DNA of 64,000 nt. Source: Gammaproteobacteria bacterium (ex Lamellibrachia satsuma). Its GTDB lineage: Bacteria > Pseudomonadota > Gammaproteobacteria > Chromatiales > Chromatiaceae. The notes under the pieces are model-generated. The model saw nothing but the letters and a program-made list of their open reading frames with translations, was not told the origin of the DNA and made no database searches. The stretch spans positions 1,302,001 to 1,366,000 of the forward strand of contig CP053680.1 of the NCBI GenBank assembly GCA_019623805.1, written 5' to 3'. How positions within the stretch are numbered: the first letter of the stretch is position 1; each line of letters begins with the position of its first letter. Below, piece after piece: positions 55,345 through 64,000 of this stretch. Both the position numbers and the translations under genes were made by a program.

Positions 55345-56280
55345 TCAAAAGTAAAACGCGTCCAGTTGTTCGAAAGCATTGGTGGCAGGAGTGAATCCAC
55401 CGAGCGACTCTCCACCGGACTCACCCGACTCCAACACGGCCTCAAGGTAACCGAAGGCCCGTTCCGCATAAAATCGCAATGGCACCCGTTGTTCGTCCGC
55501 ACTCAACCAGATATAGGTTATCTGACCGGCATCATTTTCAGCAGCATCATAAGAAAATATCTGTAGCTTGAGCAGCGCACTCTCCTCCGCTTTTCCCTCA
55601 ATCGATTCCGATGTCACCACCACCCGGTAGTTTTTCAGCTGCTTGCCGGTGAACACCGGCAGATCCAGCACCTGCCCCGGCTGAAGGTCCAAATCCCGCA
55701 GCCGCTGCATCATCGAGAAATGATCGAACATCTCGCCGCTGCCGATACCCTGTTGATGAGACTCCTCCAGCACTGCCGGCCAGAACTGTAAGTCTGCAAT
55801 TTTTTTCAGTAATTCCAACGGCGGTCCCTTCCCGCCACCCGTGGCAGCCGCCTTCACTTCATATCTATGCCCAACACCCTCGTCGCGATCGAACCAGATC
55901 ATCTCATCGCTGTTCTCATCCGCCTGAAGGGACTCAGTCACCAGGAGTGCATTCTCCCCATCCAGTTCATACCAACTGCGGTATTGGTAGCGCACGGGAA
56001 ACAGCACCTCCGCCTTACGGTAGGGTTCCGTGGTCACCTTGAGGGTAGCCACCTTCGCAACGCGTCCTGCAACCTTCACAGTATCTCCGGCTACACGCAA
56101 ATCAGCTCTGGCAATATCCAGATGGATAAAACCGGAAAATATCCCCTGATAGGAGATCTTGTAGGTCAGCTGTTCAGGTAACGACCCCCCGGCAGCTTGT
56201 ATCTCCCCCCCACCGGCCAACCCAAAAAATAATAAATAGAGAGCAAAAAAAAGTTTAGTTCTCAAGACAACCCTGTACAT
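55345..56280 (-). CDS. DUF3108 periplasmic protein
   Basis: 311 residues from ATG 56280 (AAAGG 8 bases upstream); the upstream open frame to 56391 is not needed because a signal peptide starts here (LRTKLFFALYLLFFGLAGGG). The mature part matches DUF3108: LTYKISYQGIFSGFIHLDIA, KVTTEPYRKAEVLFPVRYQY, LVTESLQADENSDEMIWFDR and a late VPLRFYAERAFGYLEAVLES. Beta-rich, periplasmic; members are sometimes called outer-membrane-associated, with no proven function. Confidence 0.85.
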   Translation of the reverse strand: MYRVVLRTKLFFALYLLFFGLAGGGEIQAAGGSLPEQLTYKISYQGIFSGFIHLDIARADLRVAGDTVKVAGRVAKVATLKVTTEPYRKAEVLFPVRYQYRSWYELDGENALLVTESLQADENSDEMIWFDRDEGVGHRYEVKAAATGGGKGPPLELLKKIADLQFWPAVLEESHQQGIGSGEMFDHFSMMQRLRDLDLQPGQVLDLPVFTGKQLKNYRVVVTSESIEGKAEESALLKLQIFSYDAAENDAGQITYIWLSADEQRVPLRFYAERAFGYLEAVLESGESGGESLGGFTPATNAFEQLDAFYF

Positions 56281-56417
56281 AGCACACCTTTCACCAGACA
56301 TTTTGAGCCGACCATACTTTCCATCATGCATAAATTGGCACGTTTTTCGCAGCTTAGGTGATAAAACCTGAATATAGACTGAATACGTCAAACTTTCGAC
56401 GCAACAGGAGATGAAAC

Positions 56418-56759
56418 ATGGTCAACCCCGTCAATGGCGACAAACCGATCACCCTCTCAACCGGGTCTTCACCACACTCAAACCGTACTGCAGCCAAAGG
56501 CCAGGAGGAAGCTGGAGAGACACCTGCAAAAGCCCAGGGTGCGGAGCCAATGACGACCGATGTGCAGGTTGATGGGGCACGTCAGCTTTTTGAACTGGAA
56601 CAGAGCCGGCCGGAAGGCGCGCTTGAAACACCTGAACAGGCACGTTCACTGTTGGATCAGGTATTGGAACGTTTGGGCACGACACCGCAAACGATGATGC
56701 AGGCACAGACAGGAAATGCATCAGCAACCCTGTCAAACCTCCTGTTAGCCCCCCAATAA
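56418..56759 (+). CDS. small Gln/Ala/Thr-rich protein of unknown function
   Basis: 113 residues, no signal peptide. N-terminal half (1-50) is disordered (Pro/Thr/Ser/Ala), C-terminal half helical (VDGARQLFELEQSRPEGALE, EQARSLLDQVLERLGTTPQ). CAGGAG lies 8 bases before the ATG. The gene is convergent and overlaps the end of the RCK gene by 15 bp. Similar-looking short proteins occur near flagellar genes, but none are here. Confidence 0.6.
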   Translation: MVNPVNGDKPITLSTGSSPHSNRTAAKGQEEAGETPAKAQGAEPMTTDVQVDGARQLFELEQSRPEGALETPEQARSLLDQVLERLGTTPQTMMQAQTGNASATLSNLLLAPQ

Positions 56760-57464
56760 CTGATCTGTTCTATCCTCTTCGAGATCACCCTTCAAACGGG
56801 TGATCTCGACTGCTGGACCAATTACCACAAGCATATCCCCGGCATCGAGTTTATGGTCGACGCCACTGGTGCTGAAGATAAGACTGTCACTCATCTCGAC
56901 ATCCACCACGCCCATCAGAACCACATTGTAGCGCCTGCCCAAATCCAGGGCGCTGAGAGGATTGCCTGAGAGACAGGAGTCCAACGGTATCTCGATCTCG
57001 GCAATGTCGAGGTGTTTACCGAAGACTGTGTGTTCGAGCATATCGACGATCATCGGCCGGGCGATCAGTTCATGCACCTTGCGCCCGCTGATCTCGTAGG
57101 GATCTATGACCTTGCTGGCGCCTGCCGCAAACAACTTCTGCCCGGACTGGGAAGACTCTGAGACACAGATGATCTTCAGATCGGGATCGAGGGCGCGAGC
57201 CGACAGGGTGAGAAAGACGTTTTTCGCCTCTTCGGGAAACAGACAGAAGATGACCTTGACCCACTCTCCGATACCGGCTTGGCAGAGCTTGTCATCGTCG
57301 GTGTAATCGAGCACCGCCGCATCGAAGCCCTTGGCCAGCACCTCTGCCACCCGGTCCAGGTCGCTGCTGTACATATAGACCGGCAGTTTCCTGCCGATCA
57401 ACTGCTCGGCAACCTCCTGTCCCATGGGACCACAACCAAAGATCAGGGTGTCACTGCGTCCCAT
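56745..57464 (-). CDS. stand-alone RCK (TrkA-N/TrkA-C) potassium-channel regulator
   Basis: 239 residues. Nucleotide-binding Rossmann domain (DTLIFGCGPMGQEVAEQLIG; GCGPMGQ loop) about 5-130, then a TrkA-C domain (about 150-230, DLGRRYNVVLMGVVDVEMSD, LDAGDMLVVIGPAVEI). The second Asp-type dinucleotide residue is in YMYSSDLDRV. The start ATG overlaps the channel stop as TGATG (a TTG just before is also open), so translation is coupled. It likely adds a second RCK ring to the channel. Confidence 0.88.
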   Translation of the reverse strand: MGRSDTLIFGCGPMGQEVAEQLIGRKLPVYMYSSDLDRVAEVLAKGFDAAVLDYTDDDKLCQAGIGEWVKVIFCLFPEEAKNVFLTLSARALDPDLKIICVSESSQSGQKLFAAGASKVIDPYEISGRKVHELIARPMIVDMLEHTVFGKHLDIAEIEIPLDSCLSGNPLSALDLGRRYNVVLMGVVDVEMSDSLIFSTSGVDHKLDAGDMLVVIGPAVEITRLKGDLEEDRTDQLLGG

Positions 57465-59059
57465 CAAAGTGTCCCCCGTTCCAGACAGTCACGAAAATGA
57501 ACCACGCTGTATTCGTGGCCAAATATCACCACCAGATCCCCAGCCTGCAACTCAAAATCAGGGGTTGGGTTGAAATGGAAACAGCGGCCCTCGATCTCAT
57601 AGGTGCCGGATGAACTATCGACCGGACAACCCCCCTCCCTTACAACGCCAAAGGGGATCAACTTACGTTGACGAAAGCCGACATCAGCCATGCACCGCCC
57701 ATCCAATACGGAACCGCTACGCACCCGCACCGCTTCTATCCCGACATCGTTCTGTCCGGTCAGCATGCCGTAAATCGCCTCAAAAGCGACCGGCTGACCG
57801 ACATACTCCGCCGCAATCAATCCTACGATCTCATAGGGGGCAACCGTATGATCGGCCCCAGCCAAACGCAGTTTGGTCACATTCTCCCGGTGGTTAGCGC
57901 GGGAGATAATTTCAATCTCCGGATTCATCTGACGGGCTGAAAGGGTGATATAGACATTCACCACATCATCACCTGTGAGACAGAGCAGTCTCTTCGCCTG
58001 GGTTGCAATACCCAGACTCTCCAGCAGGGCGTTGTCCGCTGCATCGCCCTGAACCGCCAGATACCCCTTCTGCTTGGCCAGGCGGACATTGCTCTCCAGT
58101 GGGTCAACCAGCACAAACTGCCGCTGGTCGAGCGCAAGCTGATCAGCCACCACCTGCCCCACACGGCCGTAACCACAGACGATGAGATCGATATGCTTGC
58201 GCTCCACCTCGGAAAAAACCCGTTGCGCACGGATCTCGTGCATCTTCTCGCCAAAGGCGGAGACAATGATGGAGGTAAAAAACGAAATCACCCCCAGTCC
58301 GGCAATGATGAGGATAATCGTCACCACCCGGCCTTCGGTAGTATGAGGCGTGATATCGCCGTAACCCACAGTGGACATGGTCACCAATGCCCAGTAGATA
58401 CTCTCAAAAAAGCTGCCGACACCTTTTCCGTCTACCACATCCGTCTCGAAAAAGAAGAGTGCGGTAGCGGCCGTAAAGGTGATGAAGGCCATGAAGATGA
58501 ACAGCGTGAAAAGCTCGATCCGCTTCTCATTCAGTACCTTGACGAATTCGCTGATACTGCGGGTATAGCGGAACAGCTTAAATAGTCGGAAGAGTAAAAA
58601 GATGCGCAAAAAACGCAGGGGACGATAGGTCGGGATGATGGCCAGCAGGTCGATGATCGCAAGGGGTTGCGTCATGTATTCCCACTTTTTGGCCACCACT
58701 TCACGCATTGCCGGCCACGCCCGGAAGGGCTGATTGATAAACTCAGCCCGCTCATAGTGGCTGAGAATCACCTTATGGCTGTCATTATAAATCCAGAAGC
58801 GAAGCAGATATTCAATGATGAAAATAGTGACCGCAACCCACTCGAAGAGATCATCGAATGTTCCCATATCATGACGCACATCGTAGATCAGTACCCAGAC
58901 GCTGCTCACCACCAGCAGGATCATGAAGACGTCGAAATAGGGACGGATCCTCGCCTTGGGATTCTCCAGCAGATCATAGAAAAAATTCTTGGCGCGCCGG
59001 TAGCGAACCGAGTCTTTCAACTTGTAACTGGTTTGGATCAGCCGGTGTGTGTTGTCCAT
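57464..59059 (-). CDS. kch: voltage-gated-type potassium channel with RCK domains (Kch-like)
   Basis: K+ channel of 531 residues. Six TM helices in the first 260 residues; S4-like segment with spaced Arg (RPLRFLRIFLLFRLFKLFRY); pore loop YWALVTMSTVGYGDITPHTT with the TVGYGD filter. C-terminal TrkA-N (IDLIVCGYGRVGQVVADQLA) and TrkA-C (about 440-525). E. coli Kch has the same layout but is shorter. Paired with a second RCK protein 3' of it. Confidence 0.92.
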   Translation of the reverse strand: MDNTHRLIQTSYKLKDSVRYRRAKNFFYDLLENPKARIRPYFDVFMILLVVSSVWVLIYDVRHDMGTFDDLFEWVAVTIFIIEYLLRFWIYNDSHKVILSHYERAEFINQPFRAWPAMREVVAKKWEYMTQPLAIIDLLAIIPTYRPLRFLRIFLLFRLFKLFRYTRSISEFVKVLNEKRIELFTLFIFMAFITFTAATALFFFETDVVDGKGVGSFFESIYWALVTMSTVGYGDITPHTTEGRVVTIILIIAGLGVISFFTSIIVSAFGEKMHEIRAQRVFSEVERKHIDLIVCGYGRVGQVVADQLALDQRQFVLVDPLESNVRLAKQKGYLAVQGDAADNALLESLGIATQAKRLLCLTGDDVVNVYITLSARQMNPEIEIISRANHRENVTKLRLAGADHTVAPYEIVGLIAAEYVGQPVAFEAIYGMLTGQNDVGIEAVRVRSGSVLDGRCMADVGFRQRKLIPFGVVREGGCPVDSSSGTYEIEGRCFHFNPTPDFELQAGDLVVIFGHEYSVVHFRDCLERGTL

Positions 59060-59137
59060 CTTATGCCGGTAGGGTGAAATGGGTATCGGATAACAACGAC
59101 ATATTAACGCTTATCGGCAGAACCTGGCGGTTCTACA

Positions 59138-59533
59138 CTATTCGGCCCTGGATTCAGCGCCCGTCTCGATCCGCTCAACCGCAGCAACGTTGACAGTGCG
59201 GCCATCCCGCGTTACAAATTCCCGGGCTTCCACATCGCCCTTCCGCGCCTCGTAACTGACCGTATCCCCGGTCTGTGAATTGATGACACGTACCGTGACT
59301 ATCCGAAACTCATCCCGCCACTGCAGGTAGAGAAAGACACCACTCGCCAATATCATGAATACAATCAGGCCATAAGCTGCCAGCCGGGGAGTGCGATTCG
59401 CTAGCTTGTGCTGCTGTGCAGCGACCCGTTTGGGCTGTTCGGTTGCCGTTACCTCAGCGCGTCGTGAGCGCTGCCGTATCACCAGCCAGGCGATACCGAT
59501 CACACCAAGGGTAAAGAGAATTTTTGTAATCAT
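59138..59533 (-). CDS. two-TM protein with small periplasmic C-terminal domain
   Basis: 131 residues from ATG 59533 (a longer start at 59560 is possible). TM1 ITKILFTLGVIGIAWLVI, basic loop, TM2 LAAYGLIVFMILASGVFLYL, then about 65 residues (IVTVRVINSQTGDTVSYEAR, FVTRDGRTVNVAAVERIETG). Conserved-looking but unnamed. Located between the K+ channel and the ankyrin lipoprotein, facing away. Confidence 0.65.
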   Translation of the reverse strand: MITKILFTLGVIGIAWLVIRQRSRRAEVTATEQPKRVAAQQHKLANRTPRLAAYGLIVFMILASGVFLYLQWRDEFRIVTVRVINSQTGDTVSYEARKGDVEAREFVTRDGRTVNVAAVERIETGAESRAE

Positions 59534-59624
59534 GGGACGAAACAGTATCACGCCCACCATTCATCTGGCTATTTACGCCATTAACAGGTTGCAGGGTCAT
59601 CAGCTATCGATTTAACATCGTCAT

Positions 59625-60272
59625 ATGCAACGATTCCTCCTTGTCGCCATCTCAGCTTTCGCGCTTTTACTCAGCGCCTGCAGCACACCGGAACCTCCGA
59701 CCGTCAATCTCTACCGTGCGGTGCACGTTGGTGATATCGACCAGATAGAGCGAAATCTCTACTGGGATGCTGATGTGAATGCTCCAGGCCCGGATGGCCG
59801 CTCCGCACTTCACGTTGCGGCAGAGAAAGGCCGATTGGTGGTAATCAAGATACTACTGAAGAACGGCGCTGCCATTGATCAGCTGGATGCCGCGGGACAG
59901 ACGCCCCTGGGGACAGCAATACTGGCAAGACGCACCCTGGCGGCCGCCTACCTGGCAAAACAGGGAGGCAGTCTTGATGCCAACAATTTATTGTTGAAGA
60001 CAGCCGCTGTCGGCAGCCTGGATCGCGATGTGCTCGATTTTCTTATCAAACAGGGCGCAGACATCAATACGGCGGATGACAAAGGCAACAACGCGTTGCA
60101 TATTGCAGCTTCGAAAGATCAGCGCATTGCCGCCAAACATCTCATCACAGGGGGCATAGATCTGAACGCGGTCAATGCTACCGGCCAGACGCCGCTCGGA
60201 ATTGCCCAACAGAGTGGAGCAAAGGACATCGCCGATATGCTGAAAAAATTTGGTGTTGTCACCCCTCCATAG
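59625..60272 (+). CDS. ankyrin-repeat lipoprotein
   Basis: 215 residues. Signal peptide with lipobox (FALLLSACSTPEPP, Cys about residue 19). Then five to six ankyrin repeats: DGRSALHVAAEKGRLVVIKI, AAGQTPLGTAILARRTLAAA, DKGNNALHIAASKDQRIAAK, ATGQTPLGIAQQSGAKDIAD. No other domain. The protein probably works as a periplasmic binding scaffold on the outer or inner membrane. Confidence 0.87.
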   Translation: MQRFLLVAISAFALLLSACSTPEPPTVNLYRAVHVGDIDQIERNLYWDADVNAPGPDGRSALHVAAEKGRLVVIKILLKNGAAIDQLDAAGQTPLGTAILARRTLAAAYLAKQGGSLDANNLLLKTAAVGSLDRDVLDFLIKQGADINTADDKGNNALHIAASKDQRIAAKHLITGGIDLNAVNATGQTPLGIAQQSGAKDIADMLKKFGVVTPP

Positions 60273-60370
60273 ATAAAGGCATTAGGGTGATAGCTCACAC
60301 CACATGAAATATCCCGGCAAGCCATGTATATTCCGCCAACCACACATAACCGATTCGAAGTGAAACAGCT

Positions 60371-60658
60371 ATGGCATCGACTCCCGAAGAACTTACCGTC
60401 AACTACACTGAAGACGGCATCGACATTGTCAAGGAACTGGATAAGGTGATACTCACCAAAGGTGCCTGGACCACCATCATCTTCCGTTTCCAGGAGTGGA
60501 ACCGGGGCAAAGAGGAGTATGGCCAGGAAAAATACACCATCCGCCGTTTTCAGAAGCGCAATGGCGAGTATCAGGCGAAATCCAAGTTCAACATCTCCAG
60601 CAAGGATCAGGCGAAGGCGGTGATCTCGGCTCTGCAGGGGTGGGTTGGAGACGACTGA
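60371..60658 (+). CDS. small conserved cytoplasmic protein
   Basis: 95 residues, no signal peptide, charged alpha/beta composition (KVILTKGAWTTIIFRFQEWN, EEYGQEKYTIRRFQKRNGEY, QAKSKFNISSKDQAKAVISA). It resembles a widespread small uncharacterised family that I cannot name. Start follows GAAGTGAAACAGCT. Followed by sbcB on the opposite strand. Confidence 0.65.
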   Translation: MASTPEELTVNYTEDGIDIVKELDKVILTKGAWTTIIFRFQEWNRGKEEYGQEKYTIRRFQKRNGEYQAKSKFNISSKDQAKAVISALQGWVGDD

Positions 60659-60797
60659 GGAACCACCGTTCCGAAGTGTAGACCGGTTCATGCGTAGCGG
60701 AACCGGCAGCCGCCACATGCCGTTTGAACGGCCAGAAATCGTCTGATCCGCTGCGCTTGATCAAGCCTACGCTATATATCGGACTACAATCAGGGGC

Positions 60798-62231
60798 TCA
60801 ACCCGCCAGTTTCTCTGCCCAGGCCAGCAGTTCAGGGATGATTCCGCGCTTCTCCGGCGAGAGGGATTCGTCCATCTCCATCTCATCCAGGCGCGCCAGG
60901 AAATCGTCCATCGGTAGCCCGGGACCCTCGCCCGGCTCAAACAATCGGGTCTGGCGGTACTCTTCCCAAGACTCCCGCTCCTCATCTGAGAGTGTCTCCG
61001 GCCAGTTGCGGGCACGGTAACGAAACAGCATCTCCGGTAGCCGCTGATCATCGAAGACCTGGGGAAAACTGCCGAGATCTCCAGGAGCAGCTGCTCTGAT
61101 CTGTTCCACACGACGACGATCATCCGCACTGAAAAAACCACCGCCATAGAGATTCTGATCGGGATCAGAGACCTTTTCAAAGGCGGTTTTTTGATGGATG
61201 CGGCCGAGCTTTTCCTTCAAACCATCCGCCGCCAGCAAGGTTTGCCTATGCCGCTCACCCTGCCTGACATCTATCTGCCAGCGTTCGGCAGCCTCTTCAG
61301 AGAGGGTATTCATCGGCACCACCACCGGGCACTTGTTGAGATGCACCGTCTTCAGGGGCATCCGCTCCACCCCTTCAGGCAGATCTGCCGTCGGGGTAAA
61401 GAGGCGCTGGTGGATCTCATCCTCACTCAGGCTGAGCAGTGGAGTCGGGTCATAACGAAGATCGAAAACAACCACACCATTGGAGTTGGTGGGATGAGCT
61501 GCCAGGGGCATTACCATCGCGATGCAACCATGCTCGGCAGGATACATCGATGAGACATGCAGCACAGGCTTGCGCGCCTGCAGGTTCAGCAACTCTCCCA
61601 CTGCCTGTTTCTTGCGTAGCCGGAAGATATAGTCGTAAAGCCGCGGCTGTTTCTCTTTCACCAGCCGGGCCATGGCAATGGTGGCATGCACATCCGAGAG
61701 CGCATCATGCGCCGATTGATGGGAGATACCATTAGCGGTGGTCAAGTGCTCCAGTCGGAAACTGGGCTTGCCGTCCGGGTGCAGAGGCCATTCGATCCCT
61801 TCAGGACGCAGTGCATGGGTCAGTCTGACCATGTCGATGATGTCCCAGCGGGAATTACCATTCTGCCACTCACGGGCATAGGGATCGAAAAAGTTACGAT
61901 AGAACCCGTAACGGGTAACTTCATCATCGAAACGGATAGTATTGTACCCCACCCCACAGGTGCCGGGACGGGCCATCTCCCGGTGAATGCGTCCCATGAA
62001 TTCGGCCTCAACCAACCCCTCTAGCAATGCCTTCTGCGGGGTAATGCCGGTCACCATGCAGGCCTCCGGCTGAGGCAGCATGTCATCGGCGGGTTTGCAG
62101 TAGATGACCAGCGGCTCCCCCACCGGATTCAAATCCTCATCCGTGCGCAAACCAGCAAACTGGGCAGCACGGTCCCAACGGGGGTTTGCACCCCAGGTTT
62201 CATAGTCGTGCCAGTAGAAGGAGAATGTCAT
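60798..62231 (-). CDS. sbcB: exodeoxyribonuclease I
   Basis: Single-strand 3'-5' DNA exonuclease working in mismatch repair and recombination, 477 residues as in E. coli. DnaQ-type DEDD core: FYWHDYETWGANPRWDRAAQ (first D-E), GYNTIRFDDEVTRYGFYRNF (second D), ISHQSAHDALSDVHATIAMA (His/Asp). SH3-like and helical C-terminal domains follow. ATG at 62231; convergent with the small gene at 60371. Confidence 0.95.
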   Translation of the reverse strand: MTFSFYWHDYETWGANPRWDRAAQFAGLRTDEDLNPVGEPLVIYCKPADDMLPQPEACMVTGITPQKALLEGLVEAEFMGRIHREMARPGTCGVGYNTIRFDDEVTRYGFYRNFFDPYAREWQNGNSRWDIIDMVRLTHALRPEGIEWPLHPDGKPSFRLEHLTTANGISHQSAHDALSDVHATIAMARLVKEKQPRLYDYIFRLRKKQAVGELLNLQARKPVLHVSSMYPAEHGCIAMVMPLAAHPTNSNGVVVFDLRYDPTPLLSLSEDEIHQRLFTPTADLPEGVERMPLKTVHLNKCPVVVPMNTLSEEAAERWQIDVRQGERHRQTLLAADGLKEKLGRIHQKTAFEKVSDPDQNLYGGGFFSADDRRRVEQIRAAAPGDLGSFPQVFDDQRLPEMLFRYRARNWPETLSDEERESWEEYRQTRLFEPGEGPGLPMDDFLARLDEMEMDESLSPEKRGIIPELLAWAEKLAG

Positions 62232-62294
62232 GGGGGGTAGTTTATACGACAGAAAGCGAGCGGGGAATTACACCCATTGCAATTGAATCAGCCA

Positions 62295-62332
62295 TAAAAA
62301 AACCACCCCGCCAGAAAGCAGGGTGGTTTTTT
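62295..62332 (-). terminator. terminator of the rimM-trmD-rplS operon
   Basis: AAAAAAACCACCC and GGGTGGTTTTTT form the stem with T-run in both directions, 30 bases after the rplS stop. Confidence 0.9.
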
Positions 62333-62361
62333 CAACGCACGGAAAAAGACAGCGGTTGGAT

Positions 62362-62706
62362 CTAGATCTTTTCCTTGATGCGGGCAGCCCTGCCGGTAAG
62401 GCCACGCAGATAGTAGAGCTTGGCGCGACGCACGTCACCACGACGGGTGACCTGGATCTCGGAAACCAGCGGGCTGTAGGTCTGGAATACTCGTTCCACA
62501 CCTTCGCCATGGGAGATCTTGCGTACGGTAAAGGCGGAGTCGAGACCGCGATTACGCTTGGCGATCACTACCCCTTCGAAGGCCTGCAGACGCTCACGCT
62601 CGCCCTCTTTGATCTTCACCTGCACGACCACGGTATCTCCGGGGCCAAAATCCGGTATCTCACGACCCATCTGCTCAGCGTTGAGTTCCGCGATGATATT
62701 ACTCAT
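62362..62706 (-). CDS. rplS: 50S ribosomal protein L19
   Basis: 114 residues, standard L19: [80 protein letters not shown]. Sits at the subunit interface near h14 of 16S rRNA. Starts 3 bases after trmD; last gene of the operon. Confidence 0.98.
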   Translation of the reverse strand: MSNIIAELNAEQMGREIPDFGPGDTVVVQVKIKEGERERLQAFEGVVIAKRNRGLDSAFTVRKISHGEGVERVFQTYSPLVSEIQVTRRGDVRRAKLYYLRGLTGRAARIKEKI

Positions 62707-62709
62707 GGT

Positions 62710-63471
62710 CTATTGCTCCTGTTCTTGCTCGGCATCTCCCGACGCGAGACCTATTTCATCTAAAATTGTCTGTTCTTCCGCCGTCATCCGACGGCCTTTC
62801 AGCAGATCGGGGCGGCGTTCCAGGGTGCGCTTCAGCGCCTGTTCGAGTCGCCAGTGGCGAATCGCCTCATGGTTGCCACCCTGTAAAACCGGGGGGACAC
62901 CCACGCCTTCTATCTGCTCAGGACGGGTATAGTGTGGACAATCCAGCAACCCATCCATAAAAGAATCCTGTTCTGCAGAGTCCGCAGCGCCCAGTACTCC
63001 GGGCAGCAGGCGAATCACCGCGTCCAACAAAACCATCGCCGCCAGCTCGCCGCCGCTCAGCACATAGTCTCCGATGGACCACTCCTCATCCACGTAGCGA
63101 TCGATCACACGCTCGTCGATACCCTCGTAACGGCCGGCGATGAGGATCAGCCGTTGGCCGCTGGCCGCCAGGCTGCGTGCCGCATCCTGGTCAAATTTTT
63201 TGCCCTGGGGACTCAGGTAGATCACCTTTGCCCCAGGCGACGCCTTCCGGGCATCTTCGACAGCCGCCTGCAGCGGTGCATATTTCATCACCATGCCGGG
63301 GCCACCGCCGTAGGGCCGGTCGTCCACCGTACGATGTACATCCGTGGTGTAGTCCCGTGGGTTCCAGAGCTTCAGCTCAGCCAGCCCCCGTTCCAGGGCC
63401 CGTCCTACAACCCCCTGCGCTTTCAGGGCATCGAACATCGGCGGCATCAGACTGATAACGTCGAAACGCAT
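62710..63471 (-). CDS. trmD: tRNA (guanine-37-N1)-methyltransferase TrmD
   Basis: SPOUT methyltransferase making m1G37, 253 residues. Family blocks: [80 protein letters not shown] forming the trefoil-knot SAM site, and [20 protein letters not shown]. An extra acidic C-terminus (GDAEQEQEQ). 10 bp after rimM. Confidence 0.98.
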   Translation of the reverse strand: MRFDVISLMPPMFDALKAQGVVGRALERGLAELKLWNPRDYTTDVHRTVDDRPYGGGPGMVMKYAPLQAAVEDARKASPGAKVIYLSPQGKKFDQDAARSLAASGQRLILIAGRYEGIDERVIDRYVDEEWSIGDYVLSGGELAAMVLLDAVIRLLPGVLGAADSAEQDSFMDGLLDCPHYTRPEQIEGVGVPPVLQGGNHEAIRHWRLEQALKRTLERRPDLLKGRRMTAEEQTILDEIGLASGDAEQEQEQ

Positions 63472-63481
63472 TCAGTCCAGC

Positions 63482-63985
63482 CTAGAAATCCGGATCCCAG
63501 TCCACGACCATCAGGCCGTCTTCCAGGTCCACACTACGGATCGCCTCACCCCATGTATAGGGAATCAGGCGTTCACGGTCACCCTTGACCACCACTACAT
63601 CATTGGCACCGGTCTCGAACAGGTGAGACACCTTGCCCAGCCCGACGCCTTCGAGGGTCTCAACCCGCAAACCCTGCAGATCGGACCAGTAAAACTCATT
63701 TTCTTCCAGCTTCGGCAACTGATCGCGGCGGACAGCGATATCGCACTCCATCAACTCCGCTGCCTGATCACGGTCGTCGCAACCCTCTATAGATGCTACG
63801 ACACCCTTGCCCTGCCGATGTCCTTGCAGGACTTTTCTCTCTTCCCAGCCTGTCTTACTTTTAAGATACCAGGGGGAGTACTTGAGTATCCCTTCCCGTG
63901 GCATGGTGTGAGAGTAGACTTTGAACCAGCCCCGAACCCCGAAAAGCCCGGAGATCCTGCCCATAGTCACCATCTCTTCGGACAT
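63482..63985 (-). CDS. rimM: 16S rRNA processing protein RimM
   Basis: 30S maturation factor binding S19, 167 residues. N-terminal RimM domain GRISGLFGVRGWFKVYSHTM, PRC-barrel half FYWSDLQGLRVETLEGVGLG, KVSHLFETGANDVVVVKGDR and closing MVVDWDPDF. Second gene of the usual rpsP-rimM-trmD-rplS operon; rpsP should lie just beyond the right edge. Confidence 0.97.
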   Translation of the reverse strand: MSEEMVTMGRISGLFGVRGWFKVYSHTMPREGILKYSPWYLKSKTGWEERKVLQGHRQGKGVVASIEGCDDRDQAAELMECDIAVRRDQLPKLEENEFYWSDLQGLRVETLEGVGLGKVSHLFETGANDVVVVKGDRERLIPYTWGEAIRSVDLEDGLMVVDWDPDF

Positions 63986-64000
63986 TTGGAATCTCAGTCC

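Overview
The window reads as chromosomal DNA of a free-living or symbiotic chemolithoautotrophic (probably sulfur-oxidising) gammaproteobacterium. The reasons are a form II RuBisCO locus (cbbR, cbbM, cbbQ, cbbO) with phosphoribulokinase and no carboxysome genes, a classical gammaproteobacterial rsmI/lpoA-yraN-diaA-dolP block and rimM-trmD-rplS operon, a FimX-type c-di-GMP effector and a multihaem cytochrome c. The overall look resembles Sedimenticola/Thiodiazotropha/Endoriftia-type bacteria. That placement is an inference from gene content, not from a marker-gene comparison.

Layout. 1-8.4 kb is an accessory, partly AT-rich stretch: the 3' end of one gene, a small Cys-rich protein, an intact IS3-family element with 3-bp target duplication, secreted proteins of unknown function, a VF530-like protein, a REP-associated tyrosine transposase (RAYT) flanked by ~29-bp inverted repeats, a cluster of four hairpins, a second RAYT copy split by an IS4-group element (11-bp target duplication), and debris of IS1182-like and IS91-like elements. 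8.4-15.5 kb is ordinary chromosome: an Hsp20 gene behind a near-perfect heat-shock promoter, rsmI divergent from lpoA-yraN-diaA-dolP, a GlcD-like FAD oxidase and a small periplasmic protein. 15.5-33.4 kb is a carbon-fixation neighbourhood: SulP transporter and NhaD antiporter (divergent), phosphoribulokinase, gloB-dxs, cbbR, a zinc-sensing (CZB) diguanylate cyclase, cbbM with a likely CbbR operator, a C_GCAxxG_C_C protein, a hemolysin III-type membrane protein, cbbQ, cbbO and a DAHP synthase. 33.5-50.2 kb carries a FimX-like REC-PAS-GGDEF-EAL protein, a one-TM Met/Ser-rich protein, a DUF302 protein, a ParA-type ATPase next to two secreted low-complexity proteins built around a Y-x-F-R-P-L motif, an SCP2 protein plus RND efflux pump (whose permease has an extra ~300-residue tail ending in a histone-H1-like Lys/Ala segment), a dynamin-like GTPase, and an HDOD-GGDEF operon. 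An intact IS701-family element (4-bp TTAG target duplication) lies at 50.2-51.7 kb. 52-64 kb is mostly housekeeping: nadA, a pentahaem cytochrome c, DUF3108, a Kch-type K+ channel with a second RCK protein, an ankyrin lipoprotein, sbcB, and rplS-trmD-rimM running off the right edge.

How parts may work together. SulP (candidate bicarbonate or sulfate carrier), NhaD (Na+ gradient), phosphoribulokinase and the activase pair CbbQ/CbbO around CbbM form a plausible CO2-supply and fixation unit, with CbbR as regulator. C-di-GMP signalling is dense (two diguanylate cyclases with intact active and inhibitory sites, a FimX-like effector, HDOD). The most unusual items are the FRPL-motif secreted protein pair beside a ParA-type ATPase, the RND permease with a histone-like tail, and the layered RAYT/REP/IS architecture of the first 8 kb. 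No tRNA, rRNA or CRISPR array was recognised.
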